64,000 nucleotides of DNA from Paraflavitalea pollutisoli (GTDB taxonomy: Bacteria > Bacteroidota > Bacteroidia > Chitinophagales > Chitinophagaceae), in NCBI RefSeq assembly GCF_029360705.1, contig NZ_JARKMX010000003.1:1-64000 (forward strand). Reading direction: 5' to 3'. A program made the translations under genes and the position numbers. Shown piece by piece: positions 54,275-63,354 of the stretch; within the stretch, counting starts at the first letter, position 1, and each line of letters begins with the position of its first letter. Under the pieces are notes generated by a model. The model had not been told where the DNA came from, made no database searches, and saw only the letters and a list, made by a program, of their open reading frames with translations.

Positions 54275-54373
54275 AGGGTTATCCTAGGGACATCTCAGGG
54301 TATTGCCAGGGTAAAAACCCTAGGATAACCCTAGGATAACCCTAGGATGACCCTGGGATGACCCTGGGATGGA
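54275..54373. repeat. 11-nt repeat array with orientation switch, locus 2
   Basis: Nine contiguous 11-nt units cover 99 bp. The first four begin AGGG (AGGGTTATCCT, then three looser copies AGGGACATCTC, AGGGTATTGCC, AGGGTAAAAAC). The next five read CCTAGGATAAC twice, CCTAGGATGAC, CCTGGGATGAC and CCTGGGATGGA. The first unit is the reverse complement of AGGATAACCCT, so the two halves are inverted relative to each other. Period and layout match locus 1, but the sequence does not. Confidence 0.85.
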
Positions 54374-54636
54374 GGGTGGTAAAGAGTAGGTAGAAGCCGG
54401 TTTCAATAGGCATACTCGGCCTTGGTGTTAAACAGATATGGATAATATTGAATATCTGCGTGTGGGCAGTCTGAAACTGTTGCTGCAAGCGGATTGCACA
54501 CCAATTGCGGGCAATTGGGTAAAATCTGCACAGTTTTTGAGTTTTCGGAACGTATTGTTACGTGAAGGCATCGAAAATCTCCGGATTTCATTGTTAACTG
54601 TACGATACGCCCATTGCACATACCAGTTTTTTGTGG

Positions 54637-54644
54637 TAGGTTTG
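54637..54644 (+). promoter_or_regulatory. -7 promoter element of the polysaccharide operon
   Basis: TAGGTTTG matches TAnnTTTG exactly, with a TTG 20 nt upstream (54614-54616) as the -33 partner, and 28 nt to the ATG of the DegT gene. Confidence 0.68.
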
Positions 54645-54672
54645 TGCCCGTTTTAAAACGAAAACGTTGAGT

Positions 54673-55809
54673 ATGCGGCCGATACAGATGGTAGATTTGA
54701 AACAGCAATATGCTAAGATTAAGAAAGATGTAGATGCAGGTATTCAGGAAGTATTGGATAGTGCAGGATTTATAAATGGAAAGGCTGTTGCAGATTTTAC
54801 GGCTGCTCTTACGAAATACCTCGGCGTAAAACACGTTATACCTTGCGCCAATGGAACAGACGCCCTTCAGATTGCCATGATGGCGCTGAATTTGCAACCG
54901 GGCGACGAAGTGATTACACCCTCGTTCACTTATATAGCCACTGTTGAAGTGGTAGCCTTGCTGAAGTTGAAACCCGTGTTTGTGGAGGTTGATCCCAAAA
55001 CGTTCTGTATCGATCCAGTTGCCATAGAAAAAGCGATCACGCCTAAAACCAAGGCGATCGTTCCGGTACACCTGTATGGACAGAGTGCCGATATGGAAGC
55101 CATCATGGACATTGCCCGCTGGCACAACCTGTATGTGATTGAAGATACGGCGCAGGCCATCGGCGGATCGATTAAGTTCAAAGATGGTTCGGTGAAAAAG
55201 GCTGGTACGATCGGTACGATCGGTGCTACTTCCTTCTTCCCGTCGAAGAACCTGGGTTGTTATGGCGATGGTGGTGCAATATTCACCGATGATGATGCGT
55301 TAGCCAGCCAGATGAAAATGATTGCCAATCATGGTCAGAGTAAGAGATATTACCATGACGTGGTTGGTTGCAATAGCCGCCTTGATTCTATCCAGGCAGC
55401 AGTGCTGAACGTCAAATTACCATTTCTGGACAGCTATATCGCTGCGCGCCGGGCTGCGGCAGATCATTACGATCAGGCATTTGCCAATCATCCAAAGATC
55501 ACCACGCCCCTTCGTGCTGCCTATTGCGACCACGTATTTCACCAGTATACCCTGTTGTTGGAAGGTGTAGACCGCGATGCCCTGCATCAGTATCTCGCAG
55601 AGAAGGGAATTCCATCAATGATTTATTATCCAGTACCCGCCCATCGTCAACAGATGTTCGAGGCTTTCGGCGGTTCTTCCTATGTGCTGGAAACTACCGA
55701 TTGGTTGACCGAAAGAGTGATCTCGCTGCCCATGCATACGGAGCTGGAAGCAGACCAACTCGAATTCATCACCAGCAATGTATTGGAATTTATAAACAAA
55801 CAATCATAA
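54673..55809 (+). CDS. DegT/DnrJ/EryC1/StrS-family aminotransferase
   Basis: A 378-residue PLP-dependent sugar aminotransferase acting on a nucleotide-linked ketosugar. MRPIQMVDLKQQYAKIKKDV is a typical start; the upstream TTG at 54667 is ignored. NGTDALQIAMMALNLQPGDE, PSFTYIATVEVVALLKLKPV, PVHLYGQSADMEAI and IEDTAQAIGG follow. The PLP lysine is in SFFPSKNLGCYGDGGAI, and HQYTLLL and MIYYPVPAHRQQMF are C-terminal marks. It resembles the WbpE/FdtB-like groups that make amino sugars for O-antigen. The product cannot be fixed; UDP-2-amino-3-keto uronate chemistry is possible given the neighbouring UDP-HexNAc dehydrogenase. Confidence 0.93.
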   Translation: MRPIQMVDLKQQYAKIKKDVDAGIQEVLDSAGFINGKAVADFTAALTKYLGVKHVIPCANGTDALQIAMMALNLQPGDEVITPSFTYIATVEVVALLKLKPVFVEVDPKTFCIDPVAIEKAITPKTKAIVPVHLYGQSADMEAIMDIARWHNLYVIEDTAQAIGGSIKFKDGSVKKAGTIGTIGATSFFPSKNLGCYGDGGAIFTDDDALASQMKMIANHGQSKRYYHDVVGCNSRLDSIQAAVLNVKLPFLDSYIAARRAAADHYDQAFANHPKITTPLRAAYCDHVFHQYTLLLEGVDRDALHQYLAEKGIPSMIYYPVPAHRQQMFEAFGGSSYVLETTDWLTERVISLPMHTELEADQLEFITSNVLEFINKQS

Positions 55810-55858
55810 ACCTTAGCCCCGATAAGGCTTTGTTGAACCCTTACAAAAATCTTTCATT

Positions 55859-57181
55859 ATGAAAATTGCTGTTGTAGGCACCGGTTACGTCGGATTGGTG
55901 ACCGGTACCTGTTTCGCTGAGACAGGAAATGATGTTACATGCGTAGACATTGACAAATCGAAAGTAGAAAAGCTCTCCAATGGTCAGATCACCATTTATG
56001 AGCCCGGTCTCGAAAAGCTCTTCCTGCGCAACCTGAAAGAAGAACGTTTGCGGTTCACTACCAGCCTGGAAGAAGGCATCAAAGATGCTGCGATCATCTT
56101 CCTGGCCCTGCCCACGCCTCCCGGCGAAGACGGTTCTGCCGATCTGAAATACATCCTGGGTGTATCGGATCACCTGGGCAAGATTCTCAAAGACTATAAA
56201 GTAATTGTCGATAAAAGCACGGTACCTGTTGGTACTGCCGAAAAGGTACATGCGGCCATTTCTAAGAATTACAAAGGAGATTTCGACGTGGTATCGAACC
56301 CCGAGTTTCTCCGTGAAGGCGTAGCTGTGGATGACTTCATGAAGCCTGATCGTGTGGTGATCGGCGCCTCTTCCGAGCGCGCCCGGAAAGTGATGGGCGA
56401 TCTGTATGCACCGTTCGTGCGTTCGGGTAACCCTGTAATCAACATGGACCTTCGCTCTGCTGAGCTGACCAAATATGCCGCCAACTCCTTCCTCGCTACC
56501 AAGATCTCTTTCATGAATGAGATCGCGCAACTGTGCGAGCGCCTCGGTGCCGACGTTGACATGGTACGCCGTGGCGTAGGCAGTGACGACCGCATTGGTA
56601 AGCGTTTCCTGTTCCCTGGTATCGGTTATGGTGGAAGCTGCTTCCCCAAAGACGTACAGGCCCTGGTGAAATCTTCTAACGAAGTGAGCTACGACTTCCA
56701 GATCCTGAACGCGGTGATGGATGTGAACGAGAAGCAGAAGCTGCACCTGATGCCCAAGGTCCAGAAATATTTCAACAACGACCTGAAAGGCAAACGCTTT
56801 GCCATGTGGGGATTGGCCTTCAAACCCAATACCGATGACATCCGTGAAGCACCAGCCTTATATATGATCGACGCCCTGACAGCTGCGGGTGCTACCCTCA
56901 GTGTATTTGATCCCGAAGCAATGCCCAATGTGAAAGGTGTGATCGGCGACAAAGTTGATTATGCCGACAACATGTACGACTGTCTCGAAGGAGCGGATGC
57001 CCTGATCATCGCCACTGAGTGGAATGAGTTCCGTACACCCAACTTCCTTAAAATGGTAACCAGCCTGAAGAACAAAGTGATCTTTGACGGTCGCAACCTG
57101 TTTGAAGGCGCAGCCGTGAAGGAATTAGGCTTTTACTATGAAAGCATAGGACGCGCAACTGCCGTTCCCGGACAAAAGTAA
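55859..57181 (+). CDS. ugd: UDP-glucose 6-dehydrogenase
   Basis: Oxidises UDP-glucose to UDP-glucuronate with two NAD. The 440 residues show the Rossmann start [57 protein letters not shown] and the central [20 protein letters not shown]. The catalytic Cys lies in [18 protein letters not shown], and the C-domain motif is [16 protein letters not shown]. The product feeds UDP-xylose synthesis in the next gene, 31 bp downstream. Confidence 0.96.
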   Translation: MKIAVVGTGYVGLVTGTCFAETGNDVTCVDIDKSKVEKLSNGQITIYEPGLEKLFLRNLKEERLRFTTSLEEGIKDAAIIFLALPTPPGEDGSADLKYILGVSDHLGKILKDYKVIVDKSTVPVGTAEKVHAAISKNYKGDFDVVSNPEFLREGVAVDDFMKPDRVVIGASSERARKVMGDLYAPFVRSGNPVINMDLRSAELTKYAANSFLATKISFMNEIAQLCERLGADVDMVRRGVGSDDRIGKRFLFPGIGYGGSCFPKDVQALVKSSNEVSYDFQILNAVMDVNEKQKLHLMPKVQKYFNNDLKGKRFAMWGLAFKPNTDDIREAPALYMIDALTAAGATLSVFDPEAMPNVKGVIGDKVDYADNMYDCLEGADALIIATEWNEFRTPNFLKMVTSLKNKVIFDGRNLFEGAAVKELGFYYESIGRATAVPGQK

Positions 57182-57212
57182 AGTCACACCCCCTTCACAC
57201 AAACAACAAAAC

Positions 57213-58193
57213 ATGGCAAGAAAAAGAGTACTCATCACCGGCGCAGCAGGATTTCTCGGATCGCACCTGAGCGACCGTTTTATCAAAGAGGGTTTTCATG
57301 TGATCGGCATGGACAACTTGATTACCGGTGATCTGCGCAATATCGAACACCTGTTCAAACTCGAGCAGTTTGAATTCTATAATCACGACGTATCAACCTT
57401 CATACATGTACCGGGCAGCCTGGATTATATTCTCCATTTTGCTTCTCCGGCCAGTCCGATCGACTACCTGAAGATCCCCATTCAGACCCTGAAGGTAGGA
57501 TCGCTAGGTACGCACAACTGCCTGGGTTTGGCACGCGCCAAAGGTGCCCGTATCCTGGTGGCTTCTACTTCAGAGATCTACGGCGATCCGCTGGTGCATC
57601 CGCAAACGGAAGAGTACTGGGGTAACGTGAATCCGGTAGGACCCCGTGGTGTATACGACGAGGCCAAGCGTTTCCAGGAAGCCATGACCATGGCTTACCA
57701 TACCTTCCACGGCGTAGAGACCCGCATCGTTCGTATTTTCAATACGTACGGACCCCGTATGCGACTCAATGACGGCCGTGCCTTACCAGCATTCATCGGA
57801 CAGGCCCTGCGTGGCGAAGACCTCACCGTGTTTGGTGATGGTTCGCAAACCCGCAGCTTCTGTTACGTGGATGACCTCGTAGAAGGTATCTATCGCTTGC
57901 TGATGAGCGATTACCATATGCCGGTAAACGTGGGTAATCCCGATGAGATCTCCCTGAAGGAATTTGCCGAAGAGGTGATCAAACTGACCGGCACCAAACA
58001 GGAAATTATTTACAAGGCCCTGCCCAAAGACGATCCCAAGCAACGTAAGCCGGATATTACCCGTGCCAAAGAGATCCTGGGTTGGGAACCTAAAGTACAC
58101 CGTGCAGAAGGATTGAAAGTAACTTATGAGTACTTCAAATCCCTGAAGCCGGAGGAATGGTTCAAACAACCAAAAGAGTTCGTGAGCCGGTAA
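57213..58193 (+). CDS. UDP-glucuronate decarboxylase (UDP-xylose synthase), SDR family
   Basis: A 326-residue extended short-chain dehydrogenase/reductase that converts UDP-glucuronate to UDP-xylose. The NAD motif is [14 protein letters not shown] at 10-23, the substrate loop has [19 protein letters not shown], the catalytic YxxxK is in [13 protein letters not shown], and [21 protein letters not shown] is typical of the UXS branch. The position directly after ugd supports the pathway UDP-Glc to UDP-GlcA to UDP-Xyl. A terminator-like hairpin follows. Confidence 0.94.
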   Translation: MARKRVLITGAAGFLGSHLSDRFIKEGFHVIGMDNLITGDLRNIEHLFKLEQFEFYNHDVSTFIHVPGSLDYILHFASPASPIDYLKIPIQTLKVGSLGTHNCLGLARAKGARILVASTSEIYGDPLVHPQTEEYWGNVNPVGPRGVYDEAKRFQEAMTMAYHTFHGVETRIVRIFNTYGPRMRLNDGRALPAFIGQALRGEDLTVFGDGSQTRSFCYVDDLVEGIYRLLMSDYHMPVNVGNPDEISLKEFAEEVIKLTGTKQEIIYKALPKDDPKQRKPDITRAKEILGWEPKVHRAEGLKVTYEYFKSLKPEEWFKQPKEFVSR

Positions 58194-58242
58194 TGACCTG
58201 ACTGCCCCAGACCCTGATGAAACAAATACAATATCTTATTAA

Positions 58243-58276
58243 GACCTGCCAGGATGCAAGCCCTGTCAGGTTTTTA
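58243..58276 (+). terminator. Intrinsic terminator after the UDP-xylose synthase gene
   Basis: ACCTGCCAGG (58244-58253) pairs with CCTGTCAGGT (58262-58271) with one mismatch, followed by TTTTT. It may be partial, since the next gene starts only 17 bp later. Confidence 0.65.
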
Positions 58277-58292
58277 TCTTCAATCATAGCGC

Positions 58293-59573
58293 ATGTATCA
58301 GGAGTTAGTCGATCAGAAAGCCAGGTTAGCAGTTATCGGATTAGGATATGTAGGACTTCCCATAGCGTTGGAGTTTGCCCGGAAGATACCTGTAATTGGA
58401 TTTGACATCAATGCTAAGCGGGTAGAGATGATGCAGCAGGGCATCGATCCCAGTAAAGAGTTGGCATCGGAAGATTTCAAAGGTTGTAATATCACTTTTA
58501 CCGATAGTCTGGAGGTATTAAAACAAGCAAAGTTCTTTATCATAGCTGTTCCCACACCGGTCGACAAGTACAATGTACCCGATCTGAAGCCGCTCCTCAG
58601 TGCTTCCGAAACAGTGGGTAAGGTGCTGAAAAAGGGTGACTATGTGGTGTATGAATCAACCACCTATCCCGGCTGCACCGAAGAGGATTGTTTACCCGTA
58701 TTGGAATCACTGTCGGGATTGAAACTGGGCGTTGATTTCAAACTGGGCTATTCGCCCGAGCGTATCAACCCGGGCGATAAAAAGCATACGTTACGGACAG
58801 TGATCAAAGTAGTGTCGGGCAATGATGCGGAGTCGCTGGAGGAGATCGCGAAGACGTACGAGCTGGTGGTCGACGCAGGGGTGCACCGTGCCTCGACGAT
58901 CAAAGTAGCGGAGGCATCGAAGATCGTAGAGAATACACAACGTGACCTCAACATCGCTTTGATGAACGAGTTGTCGCTGATCTTTGATCGCATGGGCGTG
59001 AATACGTTTGAAGTGATCGAGGCGGCCGGCACCAAGTGGAACTTTCTGAAGTTTCAGCCAGGCCTGGTCGGTGGGCACTGTATCGGTGTAGACCCTTACT
59101 ACCTCACGTACAAAGCGGCGTCGCTTGGGTACGAATCGAAAGTGATCACTGCCAGCAGATACATCAATGACGATATGGCCAAGTATGTGGCCCGTAAGAT
59201 CATTACGCATGTGCTGCGTAATTCCAATGATCCGAAGGTGCTCGTGAAAGGCGTAACGTTCAAAGAGAATGTAAGTGATATCCGGAATTCCAAGATCGTA
59301 GACACCGTCAAGGAATTGCTGGCTTTCAATATCCACGTAGATGTGGAAGATCCTTATGCAGAAAATGATGAGGTACACGAAGAATACGGCCTTCACCTGG
59401 TGAAGCAACCAGCCACGGATTATGATGCCGTGATCGTAACGGTACCGCACAGTCCATATACCAGCCTTACAGACGCCGATTTTGTAGCCATGACACGTGA
59501 GCAAGCACTGATCGCCGACCTGAAAGGTATTTACAAGCAAACTATTACCAGCAGAAAATACTGGAGTTTATAA
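58293..59573 (+). CDS. UDP-N-acetylhexosamine 6-dehydrogenase (TviB/WbpO-like)
   Basis: A 426-residue nucleotide-sugar dehydrogenase distinct from ugd. LAVIGLGYVGLPIALEFARK, IIAVPTPVDKYNVPDLKPL, YESTTYPGCTEEDCLPVLE, GYSPERINPGDKKHTL and the catalytic Cys in GLVGGHCIGVDPYYLTYKA identify the WbpO/TviB/WecC branch. These oxidise UDP-GalNAc or UDP-GlcNAc to the uronic acid form; GalNAc or GlcNAc cannot be distinguished. Its TAA stop overlaps the rfbB ATG by one base (TAATG), so translation is coupled. Confidence 0.93.
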   Translation: MYQELVDQKARLAVIGLGYVGLPIALEFARKIPVIGFDINAKRVEMMQQGIDPSKELASEDFKGCNITFTDSLEVLKQAKFFIIAVPTPVDKYNVPDLKPLLSASETVGKVLKKGDYVVYESTTYPGCTEEDCLPVLESLSGLKLGVDFKLGYSPERINPGDKKHTLRTVIKVVSGNDAESLEEIAKTYELVVDAGVHRASTIKVAEASKIVENTQRDLNIALMNELSLIFDRMGVNTFEVIEAAGTKWNFLKFQPGLVGGHCIGVDPYYLTYKAASLGYESKVITASRYINDDMAKYVARKIITHVLRNSNDPKVLVKGVTFKENVSDIRNSKIVDTVKELLAFNIHVDVEDPYAENDEVHEEYGLHLVKQPATDYDAVIVTVPHSPYTSLTDADFVAMTREQALIADLKGIYKQTITSRKYWSL

Positions 59574-60637
59574 TGGCCAACTACACTAAAACAATCATGA
59601 TTACGGGCGGGGCCGGTTTTATCGGTTCGCATGTTGTACGGCTTTTCGTCAACAAGTATCCCGCCTACCGCATCGTTAACCTCGATGCCCTTACCTACGC
59701 CGGTAACCTCGAGAACCTCACAGACGTACAGGATAAACCAAATTACGTTTTTGAGCGAGCTGATATCAACGATGAGCAAAGGATCACTGAACTGTTTGAA
59801 CAATATCAATTCGACAGCATCATTCACCTCGCGGCGGAAAGCCATGTAGATCGTTCGATCTCCAATCCGCTGGTATTCGTGCGCACCAATGTATTGGGTA
59901 CGGTAACGTTGTTGAATATTGCCCGTCAGTTCTGGAAAAACGAGACGACTGGTAAGCTCTTTTACCATGTCTCTACCGATGAGGTGTACGGATCGCTGGG
60001 AGAATCGGGTTTCTTCACCGAGGAAACAGCTTATGACCCACGCTCTCCGTACTCTGCTTCCAAGGCAGCTTCAGATCATTTCGTGATGGCGTATCATCAT
60101 ACCTATCACCTGCCGGTGATTATGAGTAATTGTTCCAACAATTACGGCTCACACCACTTCCCCGAGAAGCTGATACCGCTCATGATCAACAATATCAAGA
60201 ACAGCAAGCCGCTGCCAGTGTACGGCAAAGGGGAAAACGTACGCGACTGGTTGTATGTAGAAGACCATGCGCGCGCGATCGATACCATTTTCCATCAGGG
60301 CAAGCACGGCGAAACGTATAATATTGGTGGTTTCAACGAGTGGAAGAACATCGACCTGGTGCACCTGTTGTGCAGCATCATGGATAAAAAACTGGGTCGC
60401 GCGGCCGGTGAGTCGGCTAAGCTGATCACCTATGTAACCGACCGGGCAGGCCATGATCTGCGCTATGCCATCGATGCCACCAAGCTCAACAAAGAGCTGG
60501 GCTGGTCACCATCCCTGCAATTTGAGGAAGGATTGGAAAAGACCGTCGATTGGTACCTGCAGCATGAAGATTGGGTAAAGCACGTAACTTCGGGCGATTA
60601 CCAGCACTATTATAACGAGCAATACACCAAACGATAA
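59573..60637 (+). CDS. rfbB: dTDP-glucose 4,6-dehydratase
   Basis: Second step of dTDP-L-rhamnose synthesis. The 354 residues have ITGGAGFIGSHVVRLFV, LDALTYAGNLENL, HLAAESHVDRSI, the catalytic STDEVYGSLGE, and YSASKAASDHFVMAYHHTY with the YxxxK pair. GVNYENRDWLY-like ENVRDWLYVEDHARAID completes the family pattern. It is followed after 9 bp by rfbC and then rfbD, in the usual order, but rfbA is missing here. Confidence 0.96.
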   Translation: MANYTKTIMITGGAGFIGSHVVRLFVNKYPAYRIVNLDALTYAGNLENLTDVQDKPNYVFERADINDEQRITELFEQYQFDSIIHLAAESHVDRSISNPLVFVRTNVLGTVTLLNIARQFWKNETTGKLFYHVSTDEVYGSLGESGFFTEETAYDPRSPYSASKAASDHFVMAYHHTYHLPVIMSNCSNNYGSHHFPEKLIPLMINNIKNSKPLPVYGKGENVRDWLYVEDHARAIDTIFHQGKHGETYNIGGFNEWKNIDLVHLLCSIMDKKLGRAAGESAKLITYVTDRAGHDLRYAIDATKLNKELGWSPSLQFEEGLEKTVDWYLQHEDWVKHVTSGDYQHYYNEQYTKR

Positions 60638-60646
60638 TATTTTACT

Positions 60647-61228
60647 ATGCCGTTTACAGAAACCGGATTGCCAGGACTAGTGGTATTTGAACCAATTGTG
60701 TTTGAGGACAGCCGTGGCTACTTCTATGAATCCTACAATGAGCAAACCTTTGCCAAACAGGGTATCAAAAGCAGGTTTGTGCAGGATAATCAATCCTCCT
60801 CCTCCTATGGTGTAATCAGGGGATTGCATTACCAGCTGAACCCGCATGGGCAAACCAAACTGGTGCGGGTACTCAGCGGTACGATCCTTGACATAGCAGT
60901 AGATATCCGGAAGGATTCTCCTACTTATGGTAAGGTGTACGGTATTGAACTGTCGGCTGAAAACAAAAAGCAGCTGTATATTCCCGTAGGCTTTGCACAT
61001 GGTTTTTCTGTACTGAGTGAAAAGGCGGAAGTGTTGTATAAATGCGATTCCTTCTACCACAAGGAAAGTGAGGGTGGCATTCTGTACAATGACCCTGCGT
61101 TGGCGATCGACTGGAAGATCCCGGCCGATAAAGCGATCGTATCTGAGAAGGATATCAAGCTGCCTACGCTCGCTGATTGTAAAAATAATTATCAATTTGA
61201 AGGAGCGCTCGCTTATGGCAAAGCCTAA
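60647..61228 (+). CDS. rfbC: dTDP-4-dehydrorhamnose 3,5-epimerase
   Basis: A 193-residue cupin epimerase. FEDSRGYFYESYNEQTFAKQ, QDNQSSSSYGVIRGLHYQ (active-site His), VAVDIRKDSPTYGK and LYIPVGFAHGFSVLSEKAEV with its conserved Tyr/Asp network are RfbC marks. It epimerises C3 and C5 of the keto-sugar made by RfbB. Its 3' end overlaps the start of rfbD by 14 bp. Confidence 0.96.
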   Translation: MPFTETGLPGLVVFEPIVFEDSRGYFYESYNEQTFAKQGIKSRFVQDNQSSSSYGVIRGLHYQLNPHGQTKLVRVLSGTILDIAVDIRKDSPTYGKVYGIELSAENKKQLYIPVGFAHGFSVLSEKAEVLYKCDSFYHKESEGGILYNDPALAIDWKIPADKAIVSEKDIKLPTLADCKNNYQFEGALAYGKA

Positions 61229-62084
61229 GGTACTGGTAACCGGAGCCAATGGTCAGGTGGGGCAATCGCTGCGCGACCTGGCTGTACAACATCCCGCATT
61301 GGATTTTGTATTCGTTACCAAAGATGAATTGCCTATACACCGGTTTGAACTGGTGGCGAACTATTTCGACATCGTAAAACCGGCATTCTGCATCAATGCG
61401 GCTGCTTATACTGCCGTAGATAAAGCCGAGACCGATAAGGAAATGGCCTACCAGGTAAACGGCGATGCGGTGGGGGTACTGGCTTCTGTATGCCGTAAAT
61501 TCGGCACCCGCTTCCTCCACATTTCTACCGACTATGTATTTGACGGCACCTCTCCGGAGCCTTATAAGGAGAATACGCCGACAAATCCTATCAATACGTA
61601 TGGCGTTTCAAAGCTGCGTGGAGAGGCCCTGGGGCTGCTGCACAATGCCGATACCGTGATCATCCGCACCGCGTGGGTGTATTGCGAGCATGGCAACAAC
61701 TTTGTCAAAACCATGCTGCGCCTGATGAAAGACCGGCCCACTATCAATGTAGTGAGTGATCAGGTAGGTGCGCCTACCTATGCAGGTGACCTGGCGCAAG
61801 CCATGATCGCTATCATCGAACGCACGGCTACCCAGGGATGGGTGCCGGGCATTTACCATTACAGCAATACCGGCCGTATCAGCTGGTATGACTTTGCCCT
61901 TGCCATCAAAGAATTATCGGGTAGCCATTGTGAAGTGCTTCCGATTCCTTCCAGTCAATATCCAACACCTGCCAAAAGACCCTCGTTTTCCCTGTTGGAC
62001 ACACAAAAGATCCAGGCTACTTATGAACTGACCATTCCCGCGTGGAAGGATAGCCTGCAGCGTTGCCTGCAACGGTTGGCATAG
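61215..62084 (+). CDS. rfbD: dTDP-4-dehydrorhamnose reductase
   Basis: A 289-residue SDR that reduces the keto-sugar to dTDP-L-rhamnose. The start at 61215 gives MAKPKVLVTGANGQVGQSLRDL; the longer frame from 61017 is only overlap with rfbC. Marks are NAAAYTAVDKAETDKEMAYQ, HISTDYVFDG, NTYGVSKLRGEALG (YxxxK) and RTAWVYCEHGNNFVKTMLRL. It overlaps rfbC by 14 bp, indicating close coupling. Confidence 0.96.
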   Translation: MAKPKVLVTGANGQVGQSLRDLAVQHPALDFVFVTKDELPIHRFELVANYFDIVKPAFCINAAAYTAVDKAETDKEMAYQVNGDAVGVLASVCRKFGTRFLHISTDYVFDGTSPEPYKENTPTNPINTYGVSKLRGEALGLLHNADTVIIRTAWVYCEHGNNFVKTMLRLMKDRPTINVVSDQVGAPTYAGDLAQAMIAIIERTATQGWVPGIYHYSNTGRISWYDFALAIKELSGSHCEVLPIPSSQYPTPAKRPSFSLLDTQKIQATYELTIPAWKDSLQRCLQRLA

Positions 62085-62145
62085 GGGCGTGGTGTGACCA
62101 GGCAGCCTGGTAAGCGCTGAATGGTAAACCCTAAAGTACGTACAC

Positions 62146-63354
62146 ATGAACCGACATTGCGATATCATCTGTTTTACCTTATCGAGATGGGACTCTGCCA
62201 TTTCCTCTCCTGCATTGGCCCTGGCCATCGAGTTTGCCAAGAACAACCGGGTATTCTTCGTGGAGCACCCATTTTCCTGGAAGGACTATGCAGGCATGCG
62301 TAAGGATCCGCAGATCGTAAAACGTAAACAGGCTTTACTGCGGGGAAAAGATATTTACAGCAACCCACCTTTCTTACCGGCCAACCTGACGGTGGTAACA
62401 CCTCAACTCACCATTCCCGTCAACTTTTTGCCGCCGGGTGCCTTGTACAACGGCCTCTCAAAGATCAATGATAACATCGTGTTGAAATCGATTCGCCGGG
62501 TGATTAAAGACTACCAGGTGAGGGAATTTGTGTACCTCAATTTCTTCGATCCTTATTTCGTGCGGTCATTGCCCGCCGATATCAAACCCATCTATTCGGT
62601 GTACCAATCGATGGATGATATTACCCAGGTTGGCTATTCCAACCGCCACGGGAGTAAATTGGAGGAGGAGATCGTGCGTAACTTCGACTTCACGTTGTGC
62701 ACTTCCAAAGAACTGACCAGGCTTAAAAGTGCCTTTTCTCCCAATACATACTTCCATCCCAACGCTGCTGATATTAGCGTATTCAACAAGGCGGCGCTGG
62801 AGGTATTACCCAGGCCGAAAGAGTTGCAGGGCATCGATAAGCCCATCATCGGTTATACGGGGAGTATCGAGTATCGTTCGGACTTTGAATTGCTGAAGAA
62901 GATCGCCGAGCAACACACCGATAAAATACTGTTTTTTGTAGGCCCTATTCAGGGCGATGAGCATAAGGCGGTGGGACTCGATAAAATGCCCAATGTGATC
63001 TTTGCAGGTCCGCGCAAGATCACCGAGCTACCCGATTACCTGCAGTACTTCGATTGTGTGATCATACCGTTCAAAAAGAATACACTGACCAGGAGCATTT
63101 ACCCGCTCAAGATCAATGAATACCTCGCCGCTGGCAAACCCGTGATCGCCACGCATTTTTCAGAAGACATTTATACCTTCCGCGATGTGGCCTATGTGGT
63201 AGATAGCCATGAGGAATTCCTGCAAACGATCGACAAGTCTATTGCCGAGAACAATGAAGAACGTAAACAGGCCCGGATGAAGGTGGCAGCTACCAATACC
63301 TGGACGGCGCGCGTAGATCAGTTCTGGCAGATCCTGGAGCGGGGTAAAAAATAG
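62146..63354 (+). CDS. Glycosyltransferase (GT-B, TuaH-like)
   Basis: A 402-residue transferase. The N-domain starts DIICFTLSRWDSAISSPALA and VFFVEHPFSWKDYAGM, while the C-domain has KPIIGYTGSIEYRSDFELLK, VFFVGP-like LFFVGPIQGDEH and ITELPDYLQYFDCVIIPFKK. The end TRSIYPLKINEYLAAGKPVIAT carries the E-A-A-G-K-P donor-site motif of family 4/1-like enzymes. The pattern resembles teichuronic acid TuaH-type transferases. It probably uses one of the nucleotide sugars made upstream. Its stop codon abuts that of the next gene, which lies on the other strand. Confidence 0.9.
   Translation: MNRHCDIICFTLSRWDSAISSPALALAIEFAKNNRVFFVEHPFSWKDYAGMRKDPQIVKRKQALLRGKDIYSNPPFLPANLTVVTPQLTIPVNFLPPGALYNGLSKINDNIVLKSIRRVIKDYQVREFVYLNFFDPYFVRSLPADIKPIYSVYQSMDDITQVGYSNRHGSKLEEEIVRNFDFTLCTSKELTRLKSAFSPNTYFHPNAADISVFNKAALEVLPRPKELQGIDKPIIGYTGSIEYRSDFELLKKIAEQHTDKILFFVGPIQGDEHKAVGLDKMPNVIFAGPRKITELPDYLQYFDCVIIPFKKNTLTRSIYPLKINEYLAAGKPVIATHFSEDIYTFRDVAYVVDSHEEFLQTIDKSIAENNEERKQARMKVAATNTWTARVDQFWQILERGKK

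Larger units (their letters stand above)
54044..54672. other. Divergent intergenic region with repeat array
   Basis: The 629-bp gap between kdtA and the sugar operon contains the 11-nt array at 54275-54373, a GGCCAGC/GCTGGCC hairpin at about 54150-54168, a CTAACA/TGTTAG hairpin near 54182-54197, and the operon promoter at 54637. A 72-codon frame (54438-54656) shows no family content and runs into the promoter, so no gene is called. Confidence 0.55.

Noticed and set aside
54438-54656. A 72-codon plus-strand frame before the DegT gene
   Set aside because: It overlaps the -33 and -7 elements of the operon promoter and has no conserved content.
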